Below, piece by piece: positions 10,046-20,570 of a DNA stretch of 64,000 bases. The stretch is from contig SIAA01000005.1 in NCBI GenBank assembly GCA_009692045.1, positions 32,648 through 96,647 of the forward strand. Reading direction: 5' to 3'. The translations under genes and the position numbers were made by a program. Position 1 is the first letter of the stretch; each line of letters starts with the position of its first letter. The notes under the pieces were generated by a model. It had not been told where the DNA came from. It was given only the letters and a program-made list of their open reading frames with translations, and did not search any database. Origin of the DNA: Phycisphaerales bacterium. Its GTDB lineage: Bacteria > Planctomycetota > Phycisphaerae > Phycisphaerales > SM1A02.

Positions 10046-13000
10046 TGGCGCGCTCGAAGTAGAGCAACTTGGGCTTGTCATTGGGATGACGCACGCTGCT
10101 GCGATCGACGGCAAACACATAGCGAGAGTCATCAACAATCGTGGCAGGATCAGTGGCATCCCAGCGGAAGTTGATGGAGTTCTGCCGAAAGGTTCGAATG
10201 CGCATGGAGACCGTGAATGTGTCACTGCGTGTCGTCACCAGATTGGAGATGCCGCTGAACAGCATGTTGAGTTCCTCGGCATCACCTGCGGCGCGGTCGC
10301 GCTCTCGAAGCGCCGTGGTGGCGCCCGCCCCAGGATCCCATGCCACGGTGCCGTGCGTCGTATCAGTTGACAGCCGCGCATCCAAGGGCGCATCGGGAGA
10401 GCCGTACCCGCGTCCAACAGTTCGATAGGGATCGCGCCCGGCGTACTCGATGCTCGTTGATTGCAGCGCACCATAGGAAACTGGCAGACCGGCGGGCTGA
10501 TTCACATAGTCGGCATCGGTACCGACCTCGAAGCCCCGAGAGAGCAGGCGCAGTTCAGCCGGTGAGGCAAACCCGCGTTCGGCGCGCATGCCGGGGCGGA
10601 AGGTGAGTGCGGTGGTCGAGAAGGTGCCGCGGTCCAGGTACCAGGGTGCACCCAAGGTGTCTGATCCGTCCGTGTAGTTGCGCTCAAATGCCAGATCGCG
10701 GTAGGCGATGATCGCCTCGGGCACTCTGACATGAACGCTCTCGTCAGGATCGGGGTACAGGCCGGGAATGTCGCCTAGTTGGCCAACAATTCCCGAGTCC
10801 GCCGCCTCGAAGTTGCGCAGCGTCACCGGCAGCGCGGAAGTGCGCCAGAGTGTTGCCGCATCCTGAATGTCGGAATCATCAGTGACGAGCCGTTCCATGT
10901 TGGGCAGGGTCCGCAGGACTTCCACCGGTGCCGTATTGATGTTCACCAGGCCGGGGACGCTGCCGCCTTCGCCATCGATGACACCACTACCTATAGCCAG
11001 CCCGAAACGGCGGCGCGCCACCACCAAGTCATCCCAGTCTGACGAAAGAGTCACCACACTTCCCGTAGCACCCGATGGCATCACCATCACCGATGGCCAT
11101 TCCAGAATCCCATCACCATCGGCATCGCTGGCTGTGATCATGCCACCCCCGTCACAAACAAGGCGCTCGATGAAACGGGTCACTGGCGGCAGAGTCGGCT
11201 CTGCCGACTTGACGCGCGGATTCCAGGATGCCGTGCTCGCCCAGCCCACATCAGTTGATCGACCGGGATCGAGGCGGCCTAAGAAGCGAAGTCGCTCCCG
11301 AATGTCCGCCTGGGCGAAGATCGCCGCGTTCGCAGGTGTTTCCAAGGAATAAAACGCATTGGCCGTGCGCTGCTCCATGTTGGCCCAGAAGTCCAGCTCA
11401 TCGCAGATCGCTTCGCCGTAAGTGCGCGCCGTGCGCTGGTAGTTCTCCACCACACTGCCGCCAACGGGCGTGTTGGTTTCAACGGCGATACCCCAGGTTG
11501 CCACATCCATGGCCTCGCCCACCTGCTCAAAGTCGGCATCCTTGACACTCGGACGCCACGCCACTGGCAGGCGGAACGCCTCGTACTTCACATTGGGATT
11601 GGTCTCGCCGGGACTGCCCTCGGCCCGCCCGCCCTTGTCACCGTATGAAATGCGGCAGACCTGACCGAACAACGGGCTCACAGATGCCAGAGCATTTGGA
11701 TTCACAATCTGCGGAGTACCGGAGACAGGCGCAGCGGCATGAATGAAGGCGGGCGGATAGATCCGCCACTGCTCGGTACCAGTCCATGCCAACACTGATT
11801 GGGTTGAGAAGAACACGGGCTTGCCGCGCCGACCCGCCAGTTCGCTCGGGGAATCCCACGGACTGCCGGTAATGGATCGGTGATAGGGATCGACCCATCC
11901 AACGGCGCGGAACCATTGGCTCGGCTGCACATCCGGTGGCACTGCTGATGGATTCACTCTGTCCGGATCGTCAGCTGCGACCGGATCAGCGAGCGCGGGA
12001 ATCGCATTGGTATTGCGATCGATGAATCCGTTGTAGACATCGCCATCGGCTGTCTGCGAACTGGAGCCGCTTCCTTCAAAGACAGCACCAGGAGCACCAG
12101 TCCCCTGCCCGGATCCCGATGCGAGCGAGCCGAAGCCCGGCGCAGTCACCTGCACGCTGGTGGCAAGGATGAAACGCGGCGCCCGCTCCTGCGGCTGAAT
12201 CACGCCGTCTGCGGCGGGAGTCGCCGTGGCACCCGAGTCTGGCGGATCCCATGACCATGGCCGCGTCGCGTGCGCCCAAGTCATGAAGTAATCCTCGGTA
12301 CCGATGCGAATGCCGTTGTACCAGTAGGGCTCAACAGGCACGTTGGGAAGATTTCCCACTACCCAGTTATCGCTCTGCCCCTGTGTTGGTGGCACAAACT
12401 TTGGATTGTCCTCTCGAAGTTCTTCCACTACTTCGGTGAATGTCATCGTTCCCAGCGGAGTGGTCGGAGGCTGATTGAACATGCGAGGCGGCGCCACCGA
12501 TTCAGCGGGTGGATCGATGCGATCAACCAGAATCCAGTCAGATGCGCGCTGGCTGGGGCTCAAGGGCACACCCACAGATCGGTAAGGCAGTTTCCACTCG
12601 ATGGCAATCGTTGGATGCCGAGCTGGCGGCTGCCATCCGAGTTCAAACACTGTGCCGGTGGTGCTGTTCTGCGCCGGAGTACGCACCAGTTGCGCCATGG
12701 GCTGTTCGCCGTTCGCTATCGGCTCTGGCACTTCGGGTACACCCGGCAGAGCCATGGCGATGTAGGGCATCTCCGCTGGGAACACCAGAGTGTCATCGCC
12801 GCTAGCGATCCCGGCTGCAGAAGCCCATGCCGCGCTATCGGGGTTACCGTCATAATCCCAGTCAGTAGTGGGATCCTGATAAACAGGAAACGCGGGCAAG
12901 AGCGCGTCCGGAGTGCGCAGAATGTCCCAGTCGTTGGAGTGCGGTGCGGCGATGGGGAAGCCCGCGCCACCCCAGCTGTTGACGGCATTGCCCTGCACCT

Positions 13001-16000
13001 CGGCTATGTCGAGAGCATCCAACCAGAAGTCGCGGAAGAAGGGATCGTAGGAAACAAAGTTGCGATCAGCCTGAAAGCGTGTGACCTCATTGGCATCAGC
13101 ACCGCTGCCTGTGGCCGATGGCGACAACACCGAACGCGTCACCAAGAAATCCTGCTGGGCCGTGGTCAGCACCAACTGCGACGCATTGGGGCCGCCCGAT
13201 GCACCTCCGGGATACTCATTGAGAGCACCCGCAGCGTGATGCTGTCGTCCCCAGACAATGGGAGGGATGGCGTAGACGATGGCAGTGCAAGGGCGCTCTT
13301 CAGTCGTCGGCCCCAGCACGGCGTTGTCGGGAAAGCGAAAGGTCCAGCCCCAGGCGTTGATGCGGAAATCCTTTAGAGGCAGCGGCGTGTCATAAGGATT
13401 GCCGATTTGGATAGCGAGCACGACGCGGGCGCGGGAGCGGCGATCAACGCTGTACTCACCACCTCCGGGAACTACCCCGATTCCACCCGGCACACCGTTG
13501 TTGCCCTCAGGCACGCGCCAGTGGTCGGCATTCCACTCAGCAGTCAGTGGATTCTGCGCTCCGAAGGTCTGGGCGATGCGCGTCTTGGGATAGACAAAGG
13601 CCACGAAGCACTCCATCAGAAACGGATGCCGCTCTAAACCAAGGTGCCGTACAGCGTTGCTTGAACTCGTGCCGTTGTCGCGGAACCGAACCGGATGCGG
13701 CTCCAGAGGTGCCTCGAGAATCGGTATTGGCTTGCTGCGAGACTCGAACTGATTGACGCCTGAAGTAATGTCGGTGACGATCGCCCCCTGCTCTTTCCAG
13801 GGCGAAGTGTCCAGCAGATTGTTGGGCTCGTAGGCAAGCGGCGCATCACGGTACTGCGAGGCATTCGCCCCCCAGGAGACCGCCAATGACTCCGACTGTT
13901 CGCGCAGTCGAATCAGTTCATCCTGAATGGCTTGATTGCCATAGATAGACGGGTCAAGGATGGAGAGAGCCGAATCGGAGTAATAACTTCGACCGGCACC
14001 GAAGTCGGCAACGCCTGAGGCCGAGTATCCATTGCCGTCGAGGACATCGGGGTACTCGAGCACACTGCTGCGCAATGCGTGAGTCAGATCAAAGCGCCAC
14101 TGCTCGCCGTTCACAGCCCCGGTGTTATAGAACCCCATGATGTTTCCCTGCAGCGGATTCCCAGGGCCGACCGGCACAGACGGGAACACCTCAAACACCA
14201 CTGCCGGCAGTGACTCTGCTCGCAGATCGATCTTCTGCCGCGTGTGGTCGTAGGCGCGCGGGTTGACATTCATCCACGAGGTCGGATCTGCGGGGTTGGA
14301 AGAGAGAATCCCCGTGTCAGACCCGGGAACCAGTACCGGTGTGGCTGGCTGCGGAGTCGCCATCACGGGATACCTCGTGGCGCTTCCATGACCGTACAAC
14401 CTGGGCCGCACCGCCGCGGCCTGCCCCGCATCAGCGATCCAAAGACCCGTGGCAGCCTCTACTCCGGATGACAGCGGGTAGCCGGGGGAGAGCTGGAAGT
14501 CCATGTAATTCCACGCACTCGAGTAGTAGGGAGAAATCCAATCCCACGGAGGCTGCAGGTCATTAGTAGTTCCGCTGAACACCGTGAGGCGGTGGCGCAT
14601 GTCGCGCACCAGTTGCCGGTTGGTGAGGCGGTCGGGTCCGTAGTCGAAGGTCTCCTCGCGACTCCAAGTAGATCGCAATACATTGGGGGCGTCCTGCCCC
14701 GCGGTTCCCAGCGGATCTCTAGTGGTATCCACGCCGAGTGCGCGCTCGAGGCGAGACATCACGGTTGGGTCATTGCGAGCCGCATTGGCGCGCAGCTCTA
14801 CCTCGTCAGCCGCGCCAAATAGAGACAGGATCGGCACATCGTCGAAGGAGTCGCCCGTCACATCAGTAGGAACCAACTCATCACTTCTACGGGACTGCCG
14901 GAAGGACATGAGACGCTCAAATGGATCATGAAGCAGATCGTCGAACAGAGGCTCCGCCGATCCATTGGCGCGGATGAAGCGGCGCTCCCGCAGGAATGAG
15001 GTCTCATTCTGGGCGGGGTCGAGAGGATTGAGCGTGATGGGGCCAGCCCAGCGTCCATTGTTGAACGATGCGTCAATCGCCGGGAAATACTGGGGCGGAC
15101 CATTGACGGTGAAATCGAGATTGCCTCGCGCGTTGAGCATGGCAACCGGAACAGGATCGCTGCCAGTAACGGTGCGATTGGTGTTGCTAGGGCCGAAGGC
15201 GAGATCAGCGGGAGTGTGGCCGCGCGTGCTGCGCCGATCAAATCGAGTTGCCGTGTTGACATCGAGCATCGACCCGTTGTCGACGATGGTGACGGCAACA
15301 ACCTGCCGCAACCCCTTCTCCATGTTGCTGGGAACGGTGAACCAGAAGCTGTCAGTGAATCCATCGCCGTCAGCGTCCGCGAGCGTTCGCATCACATTCC
15401 ATCGAGGTGAGTTGTAAGTGAACTCATCGTTGGGCTCTTCACCGATCTCACAGCGGATGCCGTCGCCATCCAGATCCGCGAGGTCGTAAAAGTTGCCGGG
15501 GGTGCGGGCACTGTCCCGGTAGGCAGCCTGATGGCGGTTGGCATTGCTCGCCAGATCGCTGCACCAGTTGTTCCACAGAATGCGCCAAGCATCGGCATCT
15601 GCCTGGGAACCGTTGCCCGGGTTTCCTGTGCCCGGCTCCACCGTTGCCAACCACTGCTCAACGGGCACACTGAGATCAAGGAGAATGTTTGTGCCGCTTG
15701 CGTAATCGATGTTGCTGATGTCCCAGCACACGCGGAATCCGTTGTCGGGCCGCGAAATGTTGGACATGTGCAGCCACCATGCAAACCTCTCCTCGCGCGC
15801 TTCGTCGGTGGGATCAGCACTGACCAGCCGCACCGGTTCCGTGCTGCGAAGCCACCGAGTGTCGCCTGAGCCAGGGCCGCCCGCCGGATTGCCATCGCCG
15901 ATGGGAAGCGTCGCCAGAGTCGTGGTCATACCGCGCGGATTCCACTGCCCATGCGGATATCCGATCACGGCAGAAGCTGTAGTGTCGGGCCAGTTGGTCC

Positions 16001-16547
16001 AGGGAACTACCTGATACGGTGCATGATTGAAGCCATCGGCGATCCAGCCCAATCCGCCGGTAGCCGGATACACCACGGAGTTGTTCAACTCACCGCTGGC
16101 GTTGTCGGTCATGTCAATCGGATCCATGCGAAACCTGTCCTGCAGACCAAACCCGGTCCACAGCCCATCGCTGACTTCCGCTGGCGCGTACCGCAACCTC
16201 GTGGTGTCAAGGATGTCGTGCACCGTCCCCGTCGCATCGAGGGTCGTGACAATGGGGATCAGAGCCTGATCGATCAGACCTGTTGTCGGATCGGCGAAGA
16301 CGCTGTAATCAACGGGCTTCACAAAGAGACTGTCGGAGATCATGGCCGCCAGATCGCCGCCGATTCGTTCGGGCTGATCCGAGAGTGACTGACTCTGCTG
16401 CTGACTCGCCGCCAGAGATCGCAGAGAGCGGGCCCGACTGATGAAGGCCGTGGCAATGATGACAAAGATCACCAGCATGGCGACCACCAGGATCAGGGCA
16501 TTACCGCCCCGAGAGTGAGTAGAGGTTCCAAGCGTTACCGACTTCAT
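10038..16547 (-). CDS. Giant GspK/PilX-like minor pseudopilin (2169 residues)
   Basis: The N-terminus is basic, then GGNALILVVAMLVIFVII (about 14-31) forms a single hydrophobic helix as in GspK and PilX-type minor pseudopilins. These lack the usual Glu5. Near residue 1866 is GLVNINTAPVEVLRTLP, the signature of the GspK helix-hairpin-helix-like domain. GspK normally has about 320 residues, so this is roughly seven times longer. The large middle has no motif I recognise but includes short aspartate-rich stretches (DLDGDGIRC, DADGDGFTDSFW, DADGDGILEW) that look like calcium-binding loops. Its ATG overlaps the stop of the upstream pseudopilin gene by 4 bases (ATGA). It is the last gene of the cluster and probably forms the tip of the pseudopilus. 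Confidence 0.75.
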   Translation of the reverse strand: MKSVTLGTSTHSRGGNALILVVAMLVIFVIIATAFISRARSLRSLAASQQQSQSLSDQPERIGGDLAAMISDSLFVKPVDYSVFADPTTGLIDQALIPIVTTLDATGTVHDILDTTRLRYAPAEVSDGLWTGFGLQDRFRMDPIDMTDNASGELNNSVVYPATGGLGWIADGFNHAPYQVVPWTNWPDTTASAVIGYPHGQWNPRGMTTTLATLPIGDGNPAGGPGSGDTRWLRSTEPVRLVSADPTDEAREERFAWWLHMSNISRPDNGFRVCWDISNIDYASGTNILLDLSVPVEQWLATVEPGTGNPGNGSQADADAWRILWNNWCSDLASNANRHQAAYRDSARTPGNFYDLADLDGDGIRCEIGEEPNDEFTYNSPRWNVMRTLADADGDGFTDSFWFTVPSNMEKGLRQVVAVTIVDNGSMLDVNTATRFDRRSTRGHTPADLAFGPSNTNRTVTGSDPVPVAMLNARGNLDFTVNGPPQYFPAIDASFNNGRWAGPITLNPLDPAQNETSFLRERRFIRANGSAEPLFDDLLHDPFERLMSFRQSRRSDELVPTDVTGDSFDDVPILSLFGAADEVELRANAARNDPTVMSRLERALGVDTTRDPLGTAGQDAPNVLRSTWSREETFDYGPDRLTNRQLVRDMRHRLTVFSGTTNDLQPPWDWISPYYSSAWNYMDFQLSPGYPLSSGVEAATGLWIADAGQAAAVRPRLYGHGSATRYPVMATPQPATPVLVPGSDTGILSSNPADPTSWMNVNPRAYDHTRQKIDLRAESLPAVVFEVFPSVPVGPGNPLQGNIMGFYNTGAVNGEQWRFDLTHALRSSVLEYPDVLDGNGYSASGVADFGAGRSYYSDSALSILDPSIYGNQAIQDELIRLREQSESLAVSWGANASQYRDAPLAYEPNNLLDTSPWKEQGAIVTDITSGVNQFESRSKPIPILEAPLEPHPVRFRDNGTSSSNAVRHLGLERHPFLMECFVAFVYPKTRIAQTFGAQNPLTAEWNADHWRVPEGNNGVPGGIGVVPGGGEYSVDRRSRARVVLAIQIGNPYDTPLPLKDFRINAWGWTFRFPDNAVLGPTTEERPCTAIVYAIPPIVWGRQHHAAGALNEYPGGASGGPNASQLVLTTAQQDFLVTRSVLSPSATGSGADANEVTRFQADRNFVSYDPFFRDFWLDALDIAEVQGNAVNSWGGAGFPIAAPHSNDWDILRTPDALLPAFPVYQDPTTDWDYDGNPDSAAWASAAGIASGDDTLVFPAEMPYIAMALPGVPEVPEPIANGEQPMAQLVRTPAQNSTTGTVFELGWQPPARHPTIAIEWKLPYRSVGVPLSPSQRASDWILVDRIDPPAESVAPPRMFNQPPTTPLGTMTFTEVVEELREDNPKFVPPTQGQSDNWVVGNLPNVPVEPYWYNGIRIGTEDYFMTWAHATRPWSWDPPDSGATATPAADGVIQPQERAPRFILATSVQVTAPGFGSLASGSGQGTGAPGAVFEGSGSSSQTADGDVYNGFIDRNTNAIPALADPVAADDPDRVNPSAVPPDVQPSQWFRAVGWVDPYHRSITGSPWDSPSELAGRRGKPVFFSTQSVLAWTGTEQWRIYPPAFIHAAAPVSGTPQIVNPNALASVSPLFGQVCRISYGDKGGRAEGSPGETNPNVKYEAFRLPVAWRPSVKDADFEQVGEAMDVATWGIAVETNTPVGGSVVENYQRTARTYGEAICDELDFWANMEQRTANAFYSLETPANAAIFAQADIRERLRFLGRLDPGRSTDVGWASTASWNPRVKSAEPTLPPVTRFIERLVCDGGGMITASDADGDGILEWPSVMVMPSGATGSVVTLSSDWDDLVVARRRFGLAIGSGVIDGEGGSVPGLVNINTAPVEVLRTLPNMERLVTDDSDIQDAATLWRTSALPVTLRNFEAADSGIVGQLGDIPGLYPDPDESVHVRVPEAIIAYRDLAFERNYTDGSDTLGAPWYLDRGTFSTTALTFRPGMRAERGFASPAELRLLSRGFEVGTDADYVNQPAGLPVSYGALQSTSIEYAGRDPYRTVGRGYGSPDAPLDARLSTDTTHGTVAWDPGAGATTALRERDRAAGDAEELNMLFSGISNLVTTRSDTFTVSMRIRTFRQNSINFRWDATDPATIVDDSRYVFAVDRSSVRHPNDKPKLLYFERASP

Positions 16548-18277
16548 TGCTCACCTCGGGGCAGATCCACCACGAACTGATAGGACTGACCATCGGGAAT
16601 CCGACCCGCCGGATCATGCAGGCGCATGGAGATGCGCAAAGCACTGGGAAACGGGGTGAAGGGAGTCGGCGAGAACTGCAAAGTGCCGTTGGCGGCTGTT
16701 GCCGAGGGCGAATCAGAGTTGAACCCGAACAGTACGCAGTAGATGCGCACCACCGCCACGCTGGTGCCACCGGCATCAGGTCGCCGCAACTCGTTATACC
16801 CCTCCATCGTGGCAGGCAGCATGGGGCGAAACACCGTTCCCAGACCGGGCCCGGTCAGACCATACACGGAGGAGGCGGGAGTGCCATCAATGTCCGCTGT
16901 CCCCAATGTCCGCACCCCATGATCAGGCGGACTCTTCGTCGAAGTCGGATCGGCATCAACTGGTTGCCCGGTCGGCAGGATGCTGTAAGCGGGAAGCCCG
17001 AACCACGCCTGGGCTCGGTGCACGGAGATGCGCGGAGAAAGGCCAAAGTTAGCGGCATCGGGGTCGTAGGGATTCTGGGCGAAGCCGCGCAGAGGAAAGA
17101 TCTCATTGGCATTGATGGTCCCGTCGCCATCGGTGTCAAACTCCACGACCTTGTAACTGGTGGGCGAAGTGGTGCGATCAAGCTGCGCCCCCGTGCTATC
17201 AGCCCAAGTCCAATCAATCTCGAAACTACTGCAGTTGGGAGCGAGGGTAATGGCGCTCAACATCTGATCTTGCCCATCAGCAGTGGGCGCTGTGCGCTCC
17301 GCTCGTGGATAGCGAAGCTCAATGAGGCTCGCCATGTTGGCAAGGCTGGGATTAGTACCGCTGATGTCGGCGCCGAGAAGGCGGCGAAAGGCAGGTGCAA
17401 CACCGCTCGCGAACCAGTACTCCGAGAGTTCTTGAGGCGACTCGGCGCAGATGTCCACTCGCCCGTTCCAGAGATTTCGATCCGACCAGATCACAGCCGA
17501 GTTGCGAGCGTTAGGATCCAGCGCGCCAGCTGTTTCATCAGCAACCGATGAGTAGTAGTCAGGTCGCCCCATGTCATCGGTGCACAGAGCCGCCTGCCTT
17601 GCGAGAACCCAGCGATTCGCCGAGGGCTGAGTGCCATCTATCTTTTGCCCCACCACAGTCGCTTGCGGCCACCGGCGAATGTCAAGGTCTCCGGGCGATG
17701 CGTCATAGCTCCACGGCATGACCATTCCCCAGTCAAATGCCTCTGGGTCGTAACTCGGTCTATCTCCGCCCATTGTTCCGCCGGGAAGCGCGCCTGGGTC
17801 GTTGAGCATCTGCACTCCCGGCCCTAGATAGACCCGTGACAGAGTCGATCCGTGGTTGGCGAAGGCGTCGATTCCCCCTTGCGCTACATCGTAACTGCCG
17901 GCGAATCGCTGCGAAGTTTGACGTGCCGTGGTGAAGAACACCAACTGATCTATGCGGAGTCGCGCCTCGGGCGGCTGGGTTGGATCCAGAAGCGGCGCAC
18001 TGGCAGAACCTCCCATCGCTCCAGAGAGAAGGCGGTTGATGTCGTTGCGAACATCAACGCATCGCAGGGCCATGGGGCCAGTACGCGTAAGCCCAGCCAT
18101 GTCATCGCGGATGCGCCGCTCGATGGCGACTGCCTGCTGTAGCACCGAAGAGTTGGCCTGCCCGAGACTGGCAGCGCGGGAGAACTGACCGAACATCTTG
18201 CCCACGGATGCGATGACAATCACGAGAACAAGTACCCCCACCATCAACTCGGTGAGGGTGAAGCCGCGGCGGATCAC
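16544..18277 (-). CDS. Prepilin-type protein, GspJ-like
   Basis: The 577-residue protein starts MIRRGFTLTELMVGVLVLVIVI. This is a type III prepilin signal with Gly at -1, Phe at +1 and Glu at +5, followed by a hydrophobic helix. Position in the cluster (just before the GspK-like gene) and the following QAVAIERRIRDDMAGL segment suggest GspJ, a minor pseudopilin, although GspJ is usually near 200 residues. The extra length is unassigned. The start overlaps the upstream gene's stop by 4 bases and its own stop overlaps the next start by 4 bases. Confidence 0.75.
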   Translation of the reverse strand: MIRRGFTLTELMVGVLVLVIVIASVGKMFGQFSRAASLGQANSSVLQQAVAIERRIRDDMAGLTRTGPMALRCVDVRNDINRLLSGAMGGSASAPLLDPTQPPEARLRIDQLVFFTTARQTSQRFAGSYDVAQGGIDAFANHGSTLSRVYLGPGVQMLNDPGALPGGTMGGDRPSYDPEAFDWGMVMPWSYDASPGDLDIRRWPQATVVGQKIDGTQPSANRWVLARQAALCTDDMGRPDYYSSVADETAGALDPNARNSAVIWSDRNLWNGRVDICAESPQELSEYWFASGVAPAFRRLLGADISGTNPSLANMASLIELRYPRAERTAPTADGQDQMLSAITLAPNCSSFEIDWTWADSTGAQLDRTTSPTSYKVVEFDTDGDGTINANEIFPLRGFAQNPYDPDAANFGLSPRISVHRAQAWFGLPAYSILPTGQPVDADPTSTKSPPDHGVRTLGTADIDGTPASSVYGLTGPGLGTVFRPMLPATMEGYNELRRPDAGGTSVAVVRIYCVLFGFNSDSPSATAANGTLQFSPTPFTPFPSALRISMRLHDPAGRIPDGQSYQFVVDLPRGEQ

Positions 18278-19665
18278 AGGTCCCTCACAGTCGAGTAAAC
18301 AGGAGTAATGGTGTACTCAACTCCATTGCGGAAGGCGAAGCGCGGCAGATACCAGATTTGCTCGACTCCGCCGTAGTTGAGAGCATTGCCCGCGAACCCC
18401 GCCCGGGTGCGCTTGTCGAAAAAGTCGGGCGTGAGTGAACTGGAGGTCGTGACTGGACCATCCTCGGTGCGATTGCGTCCGTTCACCACCCGGTGCACAT
18501 GACCCTCATCATCCACAATCCACTGTTGGGGTGATTGCCACTGGTCGTAACACTCGGAGGCGCGAAGCTGAGAGTTCGGCGTCACGGTTCCGGGGATCGG
18601 ATGAGTCTTGCGAATCTGAACCTGATCACTGATCGTATTGAGGTTTCTATCGGCGCCTCCAGCCTTCCAGGGAAGCTCCGCCGATCCGGCATGCTCCGAA
18701 ATGGTTTCATAGAACCGTCTGCGGAACGGGAAAGTCACCTGCTCAATGGGTGCAGCACCGGGTAGTGCTGGTGCCGAGGAGGGACCTCTTAGGTAGGGAG
18801 TCCGAATGAATGGGGGACCATCGCCGCCGCTGGGAACTGCACGGTAAACAAACAGCGCCACTTGGATGCGGCCGCCGAAGCGACGGAACATGCAGTCCCA
18901 AAAGTACTGCGGTCGAGTGTCGAGCTCTCGCCCTGCAGGATCGGCATCGGCGGGCATGGGCCAAGTGCGTTCGTACTGTGACACGATCATCAGCGGATTG
19001 CGACCGCTGGGATCCTGACTGCCCGGATTGAGACCAGTAGTCGTGTGATCGAAGTCAGAGTCGTACAGGTACCGGTTGTAGGGAATACCCCAGAGCGAAT
19101 CGGGCTGACTGACCGCGCCCACACCGCTGGGGAACTCGGTGGCAAGAATGGCGCTGGCGTAAGAGTTGGCGTCAGGTACGCCGGCCATGCGCTTGGTGAA
19201 GTAGTGGCTGAAGATGTCAATGGCGCCAGTTTCGTCAACACCATCGAGCCACGGCGCATTGGCATTGTCCAGGTCGGAATAAATCACTCCGGGGCGTTTC
19301 CATCCCCAATCACCGGGAACGGGGGTGGTCACCCAGCTGGGCGAACCGACACCGCCCGCGGTGGCATTGGAATCAGACCGACCCGAAGCGCGGTCGCTGT
19401 CAACCATTCCGGTGAACTCTTCCATCGATCCGAAGTCACTCGCATGAAGCTTGCTACGCAGAATGCTCATGGCATTCTCGGCAACTATTGGCCCGAAGAT
19501 GTCATCGGCAGCGGATCGCTGCATGATGATTCCCGCGGGCAGCAGAGCGGCGATACTCACCAAGCCTAGCCCGAGGATCATGATGGCGATGAGAAGTTCA
19601 GCCAACGAGAACGCGCGGGAGGCAGCGCGGCGCTTGCTCACGAGCATGAGCGGCCTGCAACTCAT
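18274..19665 (-). CDS. Prepilin-type protein, GspI/PilV-like
   Basis: The 463-residue protein has RAFSLAELLIAIMILGLGLVS beginning near residue 17. This is a prepilin signal with Glu at +5 but Ala rather than Gly at -1 before Phe. GspI and PilV proteins have this LxxGLxxIAALLPAGI style of helix. It sits between the GspH-like and GspJ-like genes, the usual I position. It is longer than typical GspI (about 120 residues). The 4-base overlaps on both sides support the start at 19665, although a second in-frame ATG occurs six codons later. Confidence 0.7.
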   Translation of the reverse strand: MSCRPLMLVSKRRAASRAFSLAELLIAIMILGLGLVSIAALLPAGIIMQRSAADDIFGPIVAENAMSILRSKLHASDFGSMEEFTGMVDSDRASGRSDSNATAGGVGSPSWVTTPVPGDWGWKRPGVIYSDLDNANAPWLDGVDETGAIDIFSHYFTKRMAGVPDANSYASAILATEFPSGVGAVSQPDSLWGIPYNRYLYDSDFDHTTTGLNPGSQDPSGRNPLMIVSQYERTWPMPADADPAGRELDTRPQYFWDCMFRRFGGRIQVALFVYRAVPSGGDGPPFIRTPYLRGPSSAPALPGAAPIEQVTFPFRRRFYETISEHAGSAELPWKAGGADRNLNTISDQVQIRKTHPIPGTVTPNSQLRASECYDQWQSPQQWIVDDEGHVHRVVNGRNRTEDGPVTTSSSLTPDFFDKRTRAGFAGNALNYGGVEQIWYLPRFAFRNGVEYTITPVYSTVRDL

Positions 19666-20570
19666 CGGCCCACCACCTGAGCGACACCTGTGAACCGATT
19701 GAACTCAACGCGCGAGGCGTTGCTCTCTATGAACTCGCTCTGCTGCAGGCGCATGAGGTTTTCGCCCGAGGTCTCGTTGCCGCTGGTAGAAGTGCCGCGC
19801 CACTGTGTGGTGTCATATCGCTCGCGACACTCCTGATCGCTGAAGATTGCTAGTGACTGCACATACTGGATCGAAGGCTCATCAACATATTCGTCATACA
19901 CAAAGAAGCGGGCGCCATCGGAAGTGGTTCCCACATTCTGGTTGTAGTTGGTGGTCCCCGGCACCAGATCAAAATCGACATAAGCGCTGGCATAGGTGGT
20001 ACCCGCAGCGGGCGCCTGAGGATTGCGCGTGAGCACGGTTCCATCCGGCCCGAACATGATGCCGATGGATCGCCCCCGCTCTCGCGCACCCGAGAGATTG
20101 TTGGCCAACTCTGGTTGAGTGATGAAGCGATTGGCCTGATCGAAATCGCTTCGTGGTGCTGCGACCTTGATGCCAACTGGCAAATCTAGAGGCGCGATGT
20201 TGGTCAGCGGGTAATAGGGTTCATTCCACACATCAGAGACCGGATTGCGGAACCGTCCCGACCATCCCGCCGCGATCACCTGTGTGAGTTGGCGACTGTC
20301 GCTGAGTTGCTTGACGCGAAATGTCACCAGCACGCACTGCCTTTTTCGGATCGCCTCGGCCCGCGCCTCGCCGAGGTAACTCATCATCTGGTTGGTGGCA
20401 CCGGAAATCTTCACGTCGTCACTCACGCGCTTTACCGCGAGGGCTGAGATCAATCCCAGCACGGCGATCACGCCCATCACCACCAGCATCTCCACCAGAG
20501 TGAATCCGAGCCGCCGGCCCAAGCGGCTCTCAGGTTTTCGCTGCGAGGATTGCGGCATCGACGCACTCAC
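19662..20570 (-). CDS. Prepilin-type protein, GspH/FimT-like
   Basis: The 302-residue protein carries LGFTLVEMLVVMGVIAVLGL starting near residue 21, a canonical prepilin signal cleaved after Gly with Glu at +5. The following text, with MSYLGEARAEAIRKRQCVLVTF, matches the GspH/FimT pattern in which the helix is followed by an ARxEAIRR-like segment and a beta-rich domain. It is a minor pseudopilin in a type II secretion or type IV pilus machine. Start and stop each overlap neighbours by 4 bases. Confidence 0.8.
   Translation of the reverse strand: MSASMPQSSQRKPESRLGRRLGFTLVEMLVVMGVIAVLGLISALAVKRVSDDVKISGATNQMMSYLGEARAEAIRKRQCVLVTFRVKQLSDSRQLTQVIAAGWSGRFRNPVSDVWNEPYYPLTNIAPLDLPVGIKVAAPRSDFDQANRFITQPELANNLSGARERGRSIGIMFGPDGTVLTRNPQAPAAGTTYASAYVDFDLVPGTTNYNQNVGTTSDGARFFVYDEYVDEPSIQYVQSLAIFSDQECRERYDTTQWRGTSTSGNETSGENLMRLQQSEFIESNASRVEFNRFTGVAQVVGR

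Noticed and set aside
12270..13376. A 368-residue open frame on the plus strand inside the giant GspK-like gene
   Set aside because: The minus-strand frame is continuous, has pseudopilin motifs and sits in a 4-base overlap chain; the plus frame is a shadow.
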